A DNA stretch of 64,000 nucleotides from Macropodus opercularis (taxonomy: Eukaryota; Chordata; Actinopteri; Anabantiformes; Osphronemidae): positions 9,909,501-9,973,500 of the forward strand of contig CM061102.1 in NCBI GenBank assembly GCA_030770545.1. The letters run 5' to 3'. Shown piece by piece: positions 22,465 through 34,900 of the stretch (position 1 is its first letter; every line of letters begins with the position of its first letter). Position numbers and translations under genes: made by a program. The notes beneath the pieces are model-generated. The model did no database searches and had not been told where the DNA came from. It saw nothing but the letters and a program-made list of their open reading frames with translations.

Positions 22465-24493
22465 TCACATAGTTGCAGAGGGTTTATTCTGTTACATCTT
22501 GAGACATAAATACAAATATTAAAGGATGCAATCGGGGTTTGCAAATATCATAAAAACACAAATTTAATATACACAAATATTTAAATGTGTGTAAACGTAC
22601 AGACGTATGCACATTTTCAGCAGTTCAATGCAAGACAGAAAAGATTAGAAATGATACGGTTAATGTGGATTTACAGGCAATTCTAAGATGTATTATTCTT
22701 ATCTGCCTAACATGACTAGTAGTGTTTAGTAAGACTTAGAACCATGTGAGTTGTTTCTCCAGTTTATAGGGAGATGTTGAGGAACTCAGGGATTTGTTTC
22801 TACCTACAAAATGAATACACCTTTTTCCAGACAATCTCAACCTGCCAACCAGGCCGTCACACAGAGTTAAGGACAGATCAACACTCCACTGAACGCCAAA
22901 CGGAACAACTTACTGCAGGTGTACTTGCAAAGTGGTAGGTTAACGTCCAATAGTTACATTTTATTTCTTTAAGCTTTCTCTAAAATTTAAAGCAAAATGA
23001 AAATATAAAATAAGCATTGATTCACAATAAATTACACATTTGTAACTGCATATTACACACTTCTGGTCTTATAATAGTTTGACTAAAGAATTCTAAAACA
23101 TTGTCATTTTGGATAATTCTACATTTGTATATATGTAAAAGTGGTACAAGAACTAAATTGGCTTTTTGAAGAAATCCTCTGCACACTTACAAAAGCCCAC
23201 ACTGCTTTTTCAACCATATTTCAAGTGCTTCCTTTTTAAAGAGAAAGGGTTTGGTGGTATGTCTGTGTTATTAGATACTATAAGTACTATACAAAGGAGA
23301 AAGAGTCAAGATATATAAGAGATTACATGTTTAAGGTTGAGTCAGAATTTATGTTGTGACACTATGATCCCAATATAAACATATTTTAGATGCAGCCATT
23401 AATTTGTCAAATTACTACATTTGTGCAATGTATTACTTTTCACTTATTTGTTACAGAGATGCAAACAAAATACAAACAGCTGGCCATATCTATAGAAACA
23501 TAATTTCATTAAAAATTGTTATTTCAGCATCTATGTGAAATAACATGATTAGAAACCATTAATTTACATTTGATTGTCATTACAAAATATCTATAAATCA
23601 AAGTTATCTATAAGATATAAAAGCAGAACACATACTTGTCTCAAAAATACCATCACACAGTTAAATCTGAGAATACTGTATACCATTTGTGGCAAGGCCT
23701 TTGAACAGTAGGAGACACCAGTTCACATTATACTTTTAATATGTGGCTACATGCCATGCCAAAATCTATAGTTCACAAATACAAAAGGTGAACACAATAT
23801 CACTGACACCTTTAAAAGGTAATGCAGTCTAAATCAACAGCCGTGCAAATAATGCTGCCTTTATGGGGCGTATAATGTTCAGTTCTTACTCACATTGTAC
23901 CAGAGGTGAAGATTTGACCCTATGATCAATTGTAAAATTATGGCTGTAAAAAGTTTAATTGACACTTCTTTGTGTGTTCTTTAGTGTTCAACAACTGAAC
24001 CTTAAAGCATCATTAAGAGAGCATTATTTTTGCAGGGCTGATCATGAAATTGTGCTCATCCCTCCTGTATGTCAGCGACTCTCTATTTACATCAGACAAT
24101 TTTTGTCTACAGAATGAAAACTATTAAAAGTACATTTTCTATAATTTGAATTTCAGTCTATTATTGTCCTCCCACCATGCAACTGCCACATCTGTACTGG
24201 CACTTATACAATAGTTTCACACACTGGCTGTAGCAGGTCCAGCTTTGTGAAAGTTAACATCAAGATGACTTTTAGGACAACGGAACAAAAACAGAAGGAC
24301 TTCTTCTGCAGAGTGGTAGAAGTCAGGTGTGTGAAAATAACAGGATAAAATTCAAATTCAAGCTCTTCCTTTAAATCTCAACAAAGTGTTAAAGAGGCAA
24401 ACATTGGTGTCTCACAAGACATCCTTAGTAGTCCATTTTGATTTTCATAGAACACAGTCATCCATCTTATGTTGGCCATGCAATCCATTTGCA
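22465..24493 (-). other. stag2: stag2 3' untranslated region (inferred)
   Basis: This AT-rich noncoding stretch follows the stag2 stop codon with no other gene in it. Its length of about 2 kb suits a vertebrate stag2 transcript. Confidence 0.6.
22483..22488 (-). terminator. stag2: Candidate poly(A) signal of stag2
   Basis: AATAAA on the stag2 strand lies about 2.0 kb after the stop codon and is the last one before the thoc2 promoter. Confidence 0.5.
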
Positions 24494-27400
24494 CTAGAAC
24501 ATGGACACATTGAGGACCTAAAAACACAAAAGTTAATTTAGACACCCGTTCAAAACAGTTCAGAACAACATTACAGTAACAAACAGTACAACAGCAGCAC
24601 AATTTAATAAGGGAACACATTGTTTTAATAAGGAGAAAAACAAACCCTTTGCAGTATTTATGTGCTTAAAACTGTCATAACACAGGTAATATAATTGTAA
24701 TGAAACACAATGGGCCTTATGCAAGAACATTTCCAAATTCAAGCAAAAACTTAATGTAGCTGTGGGTACAGTGGAGGCCACAGTTTGGATTTACCTTTAG
24801 GGCTCTAGAGGCAATGCAGAGTAACAGCAATAGCAGTAATACCAAGACGTCGACATTTGTAAGAAAGCAAATGTCGACGCAAGGAATAAGAACAGTTAAG
24901 TTAGTTGACGCCTTTTCACCTATTCTGCTTGTGTCTTACTGTGAATGTTTATAAACTTCATTCAATATAGACTGGGAATGTACAATAATGTGTATGGTAT
25001 TAGTTCCCATATTTTTAGAAACAATGCAACAAAAAGCAGCATCTTTACCGAATCATCCATGATTGAAGATGGATCAAAGTAGTCTGGCTTTAGCTCGGTT
25101 CTCTCTCTGCGGTTCTTTGATGCTGGCTGAAAAGTAACAGCTGAGTTAGAACTAATTTCTACTTCACAGTCATGTATAAAAATATGTTGCATTCATTGTG
25201 ACAATGCTGACAATTATGTTGATATTTCTGTTTACACAATTCAATTAAGCAATTCTGCAATTACCAGATCAATGTCCATTGTGTCAAAATCCATGCCCTC
25301 ATTGATGTCCTCTAAGCGATCTTCAGATGACATCATCACATCCTCCACTATTGGCTCCTCATCATCCTCCATTAGTCCCGATCCTCGACGACTGTGGGAC
25401 ACACAGAAAATGAAATTCTCTCGTTGTTGTTTTTACCATAACTCAAATATTGTTATGTTATGTGAAGAGGACTGCAGTCTTACATTGCTTGCTGCATGTG
25501 GTTTCTCATCTTGGCATACTGCATGCTAACCCGCTCCTGTTGCTGACGAGCCTCAGCTTGCTGCCGTTGAGTCAACATCCAAGTAACCTGGGTACTGCAG
25601 GTCAGAATTGAAAAACAACTCAAAAACAAAAGTACAGCAACAGAATACAGCACACAGGAGTAAAATAAAATGAAAAATCAACAGAAGAAAAGAACAGATA
25701 TGTAGAAAAGTCTTTTACTTGTAATCAATAGCAGTTTGGTGGTGATGCTGTTGCTGCTGCTGAGGAGTTGCAGGCTGATGCTGCTCTGTTGGCAACGCAT
25801 ATGCTCCTGTGTAGCTGTCTTCTGGTCTCATCTTCTTTGGATCTCTCTGTATGGTGGAGGTGAGGTGGGGCGAATGCATCATTACCGGCGTCTGTACGTT
25901 TTGCTCACGGTTCATCCAGACTGCATCACTACTGCTGCAGCTGTTCTCTTCTACAAGAGAAAATATATCAGATGGCTTTTATTCTATTCTATGAATTCAT
26001 ACTTTTAATCACACAGTACAGTGAATACATTTTAATTTGTATTAAAAGAAAAAAGTTTCTCACCTTCAGGCAATTTCCTTTTGCTAGCAGTGGCTGATTT
26101 GGACTTCTTACTTCTGATGGTGGACCCTCGACTGCTGATCCCACTGAGGACAGACATTGTGTCATCGTCCCCACCAGCCTGCAGGGAATTCCTGTAGGAG
26201 ATGAGTGGCAGCCAGCAGTCCTCTCGCTGCAGAGCCATCTGAAATGTCATGAATCGCTCCAGGTACATGTGACTGTAGGAGTCAGAATGACAGCAGTTAA
26301 CCAATCACAATCCTAACTAGCTCCTAGCTCGTAAATCACAGCACATCTTGTGCATAAGACTTACACTGTTCTCTTGTCCTGTCGAATTAGTTTGCTGGAA
26401 AACTCGCTCAGTATATCCAAAAATGCTAAATTCAGCGGCGGACCCCCCTCTCCTTGAGGGCTAGGTTCCTTAAAAGCAAACTCAATTCCATCCCTATTAA
26501 ATAAAGACAAAAACGAATAAAGGAACAAGGAGCGTTGCTTAGTCAAATACACATCATTGTAAGAAATCATTTGCAGAGGGAAGGAAAGTAACCTACTTAT
26601 GTAACATGGCAATAGCTTCCCTGGTCTTCATTTGATCCAAGCCAAAAGTTAATGAGAAGCGTCGGGCAAGTTCTTTTATGCCACAGAAAGCAGACGATGA
26701 CCGGTCGTAATTACAGCCAAGTTCAGACAGCATCTCATTGAATAACTACAAAAATAAACAGATGGTTTCACACCTTAGTGGTCTGAATCCGACACCAAAT
26801 GCAAATGTGATCTGTCGTATATTATCTAAGCTGCAGCCAAGTCTATCAACTTCCCGTTTATCAGGTACAGTGGAGCACTGTGCTGTAAAACGGACATCTC
26901 ACATAAACAGTAAAGTAACTACACTTATATATAGTTCAGCACGACCTGAAATATTTGTTGGCACATAAGTCAACTCATGTATCACTGTAAACTAAGCCAA
27001 CAATCTTACCTTCTGCAGGCTCAATACCAGTGTCTTTGCACATTGTACTTTGTCAATTTGTCTTGTTTTACTCATCGTTTCCTTGATGATATCTCCATAA
27101 TCATTGTAATACTAAGAACAAAAGAATAATACTGTTAACAACACCAGCAGGACAGGAGCAATGATCATGTAATTATTTTAAACACACGTTTCAATTTACC
27201 CTCATGTACTGTTTAAATATATCTGCTCCAGTGTTTATTTCCACAACATTATAAATGATTAATTTGCAATACGCAGCAAGAAGATTTCTTCTTTTGTGCA
27301 GTGCCTCAATTTTACTGGCTTCATCATCTTGCTGTCCATCTGGAATACAAAAAAAAGCAAAATAAGAAAGTCAGTCAGTGTCTTACACGTAACTGCAGTG

Positions 27401-27601
27401 GTTTAACACAGTTAGACGACTCTGACCTGTGCTGCTGTTGTCATCATCCTGATCAATGAACACATGATCCAGGATGAAACTGAGCAGATCTGCCTGCAAA
27501 GACGACTCTGGTGTATAGACCAGAGGCTCAAGTTGTTCCCGGCCTGAAGACATAATTTGATGACTGAAGATCAATAGTAAATCGCATAGTATGGTGAAGG
27601 C
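24494..27601 (-). CDS. stag2: stag2 coding exons 23-33
   Basis: Coding exons: 27427-27601, 27200-27339, 27010-27111, 26597-26745, 26365-26493, 26064-26272, 25719-25950, 25484-25594, 25265-25391, 25049-25126, 24494-24517. Exon 30 (25484-25594) is exactly 111 nt, matching the 37-residue cassette that differs between the 1268- and 1231-residue human forms. Exon 29 carries a Gln/His run (QQQQQHHHQ) that human STAG2 lacks. Exon 33 contributes only VLNVSMF and the stop. Confidence 0.93.
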
Positions 27602-30600
27602 CTAGGATAAACACAAGACTATTTGAGTGACAAAGCAAATTTTCACTTGTACTGAAGAATGGTCACACAGATAAGTACATTTTATGTACAATTTAATATT
27701 TTCATAATCCCACCTGCTCTTTGACTGCAGTGTTGATGCTGTTGAGGTAACGCTGACACATTAGGCAGAAGGCTCTCATCTGCTTTCTCATTGTCACCAT
27801 ATCGCCCTGAGAAAAGCAAATGATCAGGAACTTGGCCCCAAAATGGCGCTGTTTTCTGCAAACCATCCCAAAATGATTAAACCCATCTGCTGTTACCTTC
27901 AAAGTACCGCCCTCTGAAACCTTTGCCAGATGCCACAGTATGATGTAATGAGTGCATTGCATTGTATAAATCACAATCTAGAGGGAAAAATATAAAGCAT
28001 AACCAGTGAGATGTGCATTTCCACTAAGGTGAAGGCACGATAAGGCACTGTTATAGCCACGATACCTGTTCAGGCATATCCCCATTCTGCAGTCCTGTGT
28101 TGAGCAGCCTGTAGTTGCTGGTAAAAAGGTCCCACTTGGAGAGGTCATGTGCACTGAGGAATGAAAAGGATGCATATAGCAAAAATACCTATTTTATGCT
28201 ATGTACTTATATAAATTACTCACTGCTGGACTGGATTAGAAAAAACAACCAATATTCATGAGTTTAATAAAAGAACTTGGTCCTGCAGGAAAATATGAAA
28301 ATTATGTTGTTTTGTTTGTTATGTTGTCTTTACTTGTGGAAAGCGCTTATCTTCTTCAGTGTGGACAGAACCTGGTAGGCATCATCCTCATCTGGTTCTT
28401 CGCCCTGACAAACAGGAGATACAATTTGTCAAATGATAACATCCACTTATGCATCTGTCAACGCGAACAAACACTTAGGAACCCTCACCTCTTGCAGGAA
28501 GTCCTCGACAAGTCTGGAAAACTTGTCTACAAGCTCATCCAGAAGCTGAGAGCGGGCGATGTCCACACGGTTGAAGACGGTGAACTCCTCGTTGCAGAGG
28601 TAGTGGTAGGTAGTAGAGCAGGCCTCTAGGACCTCAGTGTCTGTGTGCTTATCCACAACCTCCCAGATTTGACGCAACAAGGCGTCTAAATGCTTCATAA
28701 GAACATGAAAGCACATAATATTGTTTCACTGCACTGTACTCCCTTTACACGATTTAGAATGAGTAAAACTGAATAAATGAGCAAACCTTTTCTAATCGTC
28801 CAGTTGTGTAGATGTCAAGATCAAAGTACTTTGGTATTTGTAGTAAATTGGTCACTTTATCAATATCAACACAGTACTGTAACAAAAAAAGGCAAAACAC
28901 TCAGCATCAGTTGTGAGAAATTTAACATGGTGCAAATGTAGAAATCAAGTATTCACCTTTGCCAGTAGCAGAGGCAGTGCAACTGCAAACATCTCTGTAA
29001 TGCGTGTCCGATCATCCAGCTGTGTTTTCTTCTCCTTTGCAGTCAGAACCTTTTACACACACAAAGATGCAACCCAATCAAATAATTAAAGTGACAAAGC
29101 TATTTCTATTCCAAGCGTGGTGACCAGGCACTCACCCTCTTCCCTGTGCCCCTGCCCACTGGTGGGTGGCATTCACAAGCCTGTCGAACGGCACAGAGCA
29201 TGATTTCAACTAGAGCAGTCTCCTGGCGATCAGTCAGGGCTGAAAAATGCAGATACATGAAGTTAATTTTATGGTGACAGGCTGGCGCTGCTGGGTGAGG
29301 AGCAAAAAGAAAGAATAAAACAACACCTTTCCACAAAGGTTCTTTTTTTCTAATAATTACATAAAGAAATCAGCTAGATATTATCAACGAGTGTTGTCCC
29401 CTTACCCTCCTCTCCTGACATGGGCTCATCCAGCAGCAGGCTGATCATGGTCTCCCAGTCTTTCAGCAGCTCTGACGCACACTCCCACAAGCTATCCACC
29501 AAGTAGGCCCCGTGTTCATGGAGCTGTAAAAAAGTCATTATACTATATGTCACAATATAGTGAAAAGGGTTAAGATTACCAGCCTATTATTAAAAACATT
29601 TTATTCAAATAAAATCACTGATTAACTAATTGCTATACTAATTTATTATTCATGAATATATGTGCCATATTTATTACAATGAGCAAAGGGTTAGTATAAA
29701 GAAGAAAGGCCTGGTTACTTCGCTCTCCAAGTAGAAGAAGACGGTAGTCTTGATAAGGCTGCCGTTGAGACTCTGCCGACCTCTTCTGGGTAGTCCTTCT
29801 TCCTCAGGACCACGATGGCTGAACAGCCTTCAATCAGCAATATAATAAGGCTGTTAGGTTATTAGGTTATTATTTATTTTTTATCTACTGTGTTACATGG
29901 CTGGCACGGCATACATACTCAAAGCATCGAGGAGTGTAGCATACAATGATAAAGATGTTGTGTAGAGGATTACTCAGTATCTTTTTATGGCACAGGTCAC
30001 ACTAGCCTGACCCCCACACAGTGTTGCCTAGTTACTCACAGTTCTCTCTTGCAGAATATTAGACTTAACACGCTATGAGGTAATATGTGTAATTATGCTA
30101 CTGAGCTGAACGCTGGCACTGTTATATACTTTCATCAACAACACTCCAACGCTTACTTCTTAAACAGAAATTCTCCTGCTGCCACAGCAATGGGTCGATG
30201 TGCTGAGTAAACCAGGTGATAAACACTCTCACAGTCCTCTGCTGTCAGAACCTCATCGCTACTCCTGTGGGATATAATGCACGCACTCTTAAAAACTGAC
30301 TGCAGGTAGGTCTTTAGGATAAAAAACTAACTAAATATTTAGAGCTGTAGACAAACACAGTGTCTTCTAATACCAACATATTGCAAATATGATGAAACAT
30401 TTTTTTGTTATACAGTTCAGTGAGATTTTGTACATTTAATGTTGAAGTTTTTAGAATAATGTCTTTTCAAAGCCCCTAATATGTTAAATAACCTGATCAA
30501 AAGTAGAACTACAACATTCAAGTTGGGGGAAAGTTACTCACTGTAAGACAAGTGTCAGAAGTTTAATGGCTTGCACTGCAACATCATATTCTTTATCCAG

Positions 30601-33360
30601 AGTCATAGACACAATGCGATCCTGTCAGTGAGAGTGAGTTATTAGTGAGTTAGTAAAGGCTTCACAGAAAGAAAACCAGCACTGACGCAGCGTCTGCCTC
30701 ACCTTGAAGCGACTTGTGAAGAGCTCCAGCCGAGCACCGAGCTCCCTGTTGAAGTACAGGCCTTGCAGGGCAGTCAGGCACTTCAGTCGCACCTCACCTT
30801 GCTACAGAGATAACATAAAGCTTTAAATGCCATTGTTACTTTGCCTTTCCCCCATTTAAACCTCTCATAGATAGTATGTTTTATGTTTATTTATGTTTCA
30901 TTTATTATTTTGCTGTAGCCAAAACGCTAACTCAACAGCTGTGGAAATAAAAGATGAGAGAACGCAACAGATTAATTTAATTATAATTAACCCACGTCAA
31001 GCACAAAAGCAGCTAATAAACAACTAGTCTGGGGTCAGAAGAAACTCGTGCAACGACAAGTCAAAAGTCATGTTTGCTATAACTTTTTATCCAACATGAA
31101 TCTGTTAGCGTACCTTGTCATGCATTGTCCAGCCTACATACTTCAGGTAACTATCGTTGAGGAACGCATCACTGTACAGTTTCATCCACACTCCAATCTC
31201 CTCAATACAAATAGCTCGGATTTCAGCAATGGCATCACTAGCACAACAAGAAGACAAAATTCATACACAGTGATTACGCCTACATCATACCCTCAAATAA
31301 AAACGTTAAGAAAGGTGATAAGGTTTAGTCATAACAGTCTGTTCACACTAGATGGCGCCACACAATAACAACAAGCCTGTGTTCAGTAGCTACTCATACA
31401 CTCAGTAAAATACGACTTGTCATACCGATATCTGTGAACAAACACTCCTTTGAAAATTGCATTCATCATGTTTTCAATTTCATCTTGATTTTCTTGAAGC
31501 TGAAACATAAAACACAAAATTACACTTTTTAAATAATACTGAAGATGAAATTATCCAAAACATTTCTTCATCCTGCCTCATTTAACACTTCAAAATGCAA
31601 AACCCAACAATTGCACAGTTTATGTTTTTAAATAAAGTAAATATATAATATTTTTAAAAATCAGTAGTATGTGCATTGCAGCTGTTTTCATATGAGTAGT
31701 TGGTAAACGTGGCTCAACATATTACATGTCAAAGCACTTAGAGGTCCTGCAGTAAGTGCTACACAAATAATTTCCCCCCTCACCTCTTTACGCTTCTGTA
31801 ACAGAAGCTCCAATCTATCATTGGCTCTTTTTGCGACGACTTTGTTTCTCTCTGCTTCATACTGTCTCTGTGTGTTGTCCATATTGATGCTCAGGTTCAG
31901 AGCAACGTTGACCAAAGCTGTCATCAGCTTCATGGCTGGCAAAGGTGACAGCATTCAAATATACAACCGCTTCAGTGCAATATTTGCATGAACAAGAGGA
32001 CAAAGAATGAGCACAAATGCAGAAGTGCATATTAAAACTGACCTGCCAGTGTGCTTGTATGTCTAAACGCCCTGACCTGCGAGTCAGAAAGGCCGGTGAG
32101 CAGTGAGATGACCGTGTCCATCATGTACTCATCATAGATGATGCTGTACTGACACTGACGCACCAGAACGGCAATGAAGTCACTGAAACTTATCCTGAAT
32201 TTCTTCCACTGTGGTCCTGACAGGGTTAATGGATAGTCGCCACTGTCCTGTGTGACGACAGCAAAGAAGATCCAGGTAAGGAGTATTATACTAGTCTAAC
32301 ACTGTAAACTTCCCTTGTGTCTGCTCCTTTGCTAATGACTGTATAGGGTTTAATGTGGTATTAAAAGACCACAAATAAACAACATTACAGTCTACATTAC
32401 CTCATCAAACTCCTCTGTCATTTTTCGGATGATCTCAGAGTTCTGCATATGTCTGAACATTTCTCCACTCACAGCGCCTATGCGATAAAAAAAACAAAAA
32501 AAAAAAACACACAGTAGCAGCATTATTTTGCTGCCAGACAGCCAACAGAGAATATGCATATACATCATGTCACAAGCTCACCTTTACAGCCAGAGCACTG
32601 AATGAAGAAGTTGATTAGGTCCAAGAGAGCAACATCCCTGTCGTGTTTGTACGCCTCGATCCAGTCATCAACAACAGACTAGAAGAAGAAAAACACATGA
32701 TGGAGCAAATCTGATTAAAACAACAGTATCTCTGCATGTACGTGAAACAGCAATGAGAAAAACATTAAATCAAAGTACAACAGAACGAAGAATCTCTTCA
32801 CCATTACAAATGTAAGCTCACCTGTGTGGCACTCTTTCCCATTTTAACCACCTCGAACAGGGTCATGCTGTCCATCCCATTCTCCTTATGATGGCCATTT
32901 ACCCAGCCAACGCCAGAGACCCTCCCTGCTCCCCCACCTTTGGTTTTGTCTCCAGCCGCCTTCTTCCCTTTCTTGGCTGCCTGTTGAGGAGAAACATGTT
33001 AAATGGAAGATGTCACAATGCTGAAACCAAAATCAAGGCCATTTTCATGGCAAAGTTAAGGAGGGTTAGTGGGAGGTCTGTATGAGGTTTGAAGAACCAT
33101 ACCATGCCTCTTCCTTTCCTTGCATTTTGGCCATCAGGTTCCTCAAGGTCAGTATCTGAAGACAACTGAGATTCTGGCTCTCTGTGACAAGACAAAGTCA
33201 TCACTGACACAATCAGACTTGTCAAATAACATTTCAGTCTTAGACATACAAGCTAATACAAAAGAAACAAGCCACATGTTTAAACTGTTGACACATTTGA
33301 GTGCTGCACCGCTTACTGTGGAAACTGAAACTCAGTGTGTAAATCCTGCGCTGCTATCAT
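24494..33360 (-). CDS. stag2: Cohesin subunit SA2 (stag2), complete, 33 coding exons
   Basis: Stag2 is the HEAT-repeat subunit that binds RAD21 and CTCF in the cohesin ring, which holds sister chromatids together and extrudes chromatin loops. The model starts at ATG 33358-33360 (MIAAQDLHTEFQFPQ, compare mammalian MIAAPEIPTDFNLLQ) and ends VLNVSMF at 24494; 3825 nt give 1274 residues, close to the 1268 of the long human form. The STAG domain spans roughly residues 150-270. The stromalin conservative domain spans about 296-380 (EIRAICIEEIGVWMKLYSDA, YLKYVGWTMHDKQGEVRLK). The acidic tail contains EEPIVEDVMMSSEDRLEDIN, DFDTMDIDL and KNRRERTELKPDYFDPSSIM. All introns are GT-AG and in phase. STAG1 is excluded mainly by the C-terminal tail. 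Teleosts may have two stag2 copies. Confidence 0.96.
24848..24879. repeat. Perfect 12-bp inverted repeat, 8-nt loop
   Basis: The arms CGTCGACATTTG (24848-24859) and CAAATGTCGACG (24868-24879) are exact reverse complements around the loop TAAGAAAG. They lie in the last intron of stag2. Confidence 0.95.
27714..30621 (-). CDS. stag2: stag2 coding exons 11-22
   Basis: Coding exons: 30542-30621, 30157-30264, 29719-29827, 29406-29523, 29136-29239, 28957-29049, 28787-28876, 28489-28692, 28334-28404, 28066-28153, 27897-27977, 27714-27806. Landmarks: ECHPPVGRGTGKR (exon 15), TNLLQIPKYFDLDIYTTGRL (exon 17), TYHYLCNEEFTVFNRVDIAR (exon 18) and GEEPDEDDAYQVLSTLKKIS (exon 19). Confidence 0.94.
30703..33360 (-). 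CDS. stag2: stag2 coding exons 1-10
   Basis: Coding exons: 33317-33360, 33103-33181, 32822-32980, 32582-32678, 32401-32477, 32043-32247, 31784-31935, 31426-31499, 31114-31237, 30703-30801. Landmarks: SSDTDLEEPDGQN (exon 2), TLFEVVKMGKSATQ (exon 3), QCQYSIIYDEYMMDTVISLL (exon 6) and ALVNVALNLSINMDNTQRQY (exon 7). The first coding exon also holds 5' UTR up to an acceptor at 33444. Confidence 0.94.
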
Positions 33361-34900
33361 TGCTTTAGCATTTTCTGGACCTGCTGGAGTATGTCCTTCT
33401 GCTGCCGTGGGCCCAAAGGAATAAGGGCTCTCCTCAGGCGTACCTGGTAAAAAGTAGTGAGTTGATGAATGACATCAACAAGTTAATCTTAAATACATGT
33501 TTTCTGTGACATTACTGCCCAGATCAGAAGACATATAACTGTTTTACAATTCACCATTTATCATAGAAGAATACTATATTTTCAAGAATTTGCTTCTTCC
33601 ACTTCTTCTGACCGCTGGTCAAAAAGATGTGAATTTGATGACTGCAAGTAACAGATGATGTGACTATCACAAGATAGGAAAGCACCAGCAAACGCTAATG
33701 GAGTCACGGCTTGTCCATGAAACCCCCGCAACAGAAAAACACTACGTGTAAGTTATGGAACTAGACAAGCTAGTTTTCAGATGATGGCTGTCTGACAGAC
33801 CAGCACAAGACCCTTCCTGCTTAGTGACACCAGTGACTGACAGCTTTTTTTTAATCCTTTGATGAAAATACAGTGACAGTAATGACAAACAAAGTGGGAG
33901 GATTCTTTTATTTGCATCATTCCTCTGTAGAAGCTGTTTGCTGCTCGTGTTGGACATGTTTGCACCTTCCGTGCATGACAGCATAAATGTCCTAGAAGCC
34001 TGGTTTCATGTTCTCTGGCTTGAACGTGGCCTTTGTGTGGCATGTGATGTCGCTGGACTGGACTACAGGACTACAGGACTACAGGACTACATCTGCCGGT
34101 GTGTCTGGAGTTGCTGTGAACATGACTCCGTCCTGAGCCGACACCGGGCCTGACTTCAGTCCTAACACCATAAATGGGAGTGAACGCCGGGTTTCATCGC
34201 CGCAATACAACGTTACTTGCATCCTTTGACACGTTATAAAACTTTCCCGTGTTCGTGGCAGGGCGCTGTAATAGTAATCCGTTGTATTACTTCTAATCTA
34301 AAACTAGTTGATCTCGAAACGACTCTGACAGGCGCAGTTGTATACTTCCGAACTACAAACACAACCGCAGATGTTTCCGAGGCTGGTGACTCCTGTCCTC
34401 TCTCATCTCTTCCTGACGAGCCGTCTTTGCTGCGACGGCAAACAGCGAGCGACCCCTCACTGCCATGTGATGGAAGTCGAGTCATTAGCTACATGCAGCC
34501 GCTCGCCGATCGCGTCGTGCCGACCTTCGGGTGCCAGGATTAGGGTTCACATTAGGACTTTGAAGCGTTTTCTCAGCCGCGTCGTTTGCTAGCTTGACTA
34601 GCCGCGTCGCTGGGTTCGTCTGGCTAACGAAACCACCATCGAACAACTGGAAACGCGCATTTATTGACGTCGTGCATTTTAATGTATCGCGTTGCCACCT
34701 GTCTATGCTAATGCCTCCTGTTAACACCAGCTGCCTCCTAGCTTCGGAGCTGCATCAGTGCCAAGCTCCCTGGTTGTTAGCATTATCCGCCATTTTACAA
34801 CTTACCTTGTTTTAAATCAAAAGCGGCCTGAAACCAAATTATCCAAGCGTTGCGGACTTGACAAAGAGGGCGCTGCTGTTAATTTTCTGCAGAAACTGTC
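33361..34900 (-). promoter_or_regulatory. stag2: stag2 5' UTR exons, intron 1 and promoter
   Basis: 5' UTR sequence continues from the start codon to 33443, where a ccag acceptor stands. A likely noncoding first exon ends at 34806 with an AACAAG/gtaag donor, so transcription should start near 34.85-35.0 kb. The intervening intron is CpG-rich in its upstream half, carries GCTAAC/GTTAGC hexamers and an AAAATGGCGGAT YY1-like element (34786-34797), and shows no gene. The exact start site cannot be read from sequence. Confidence 0.5.
34061..34090. repeat. Tandem repeat of GACTACAG, about 3.75 copies
   Basis: The 8-bp unit GACTACAG is repeated exactly in stag2 intron 1. Confidence 0.95.
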
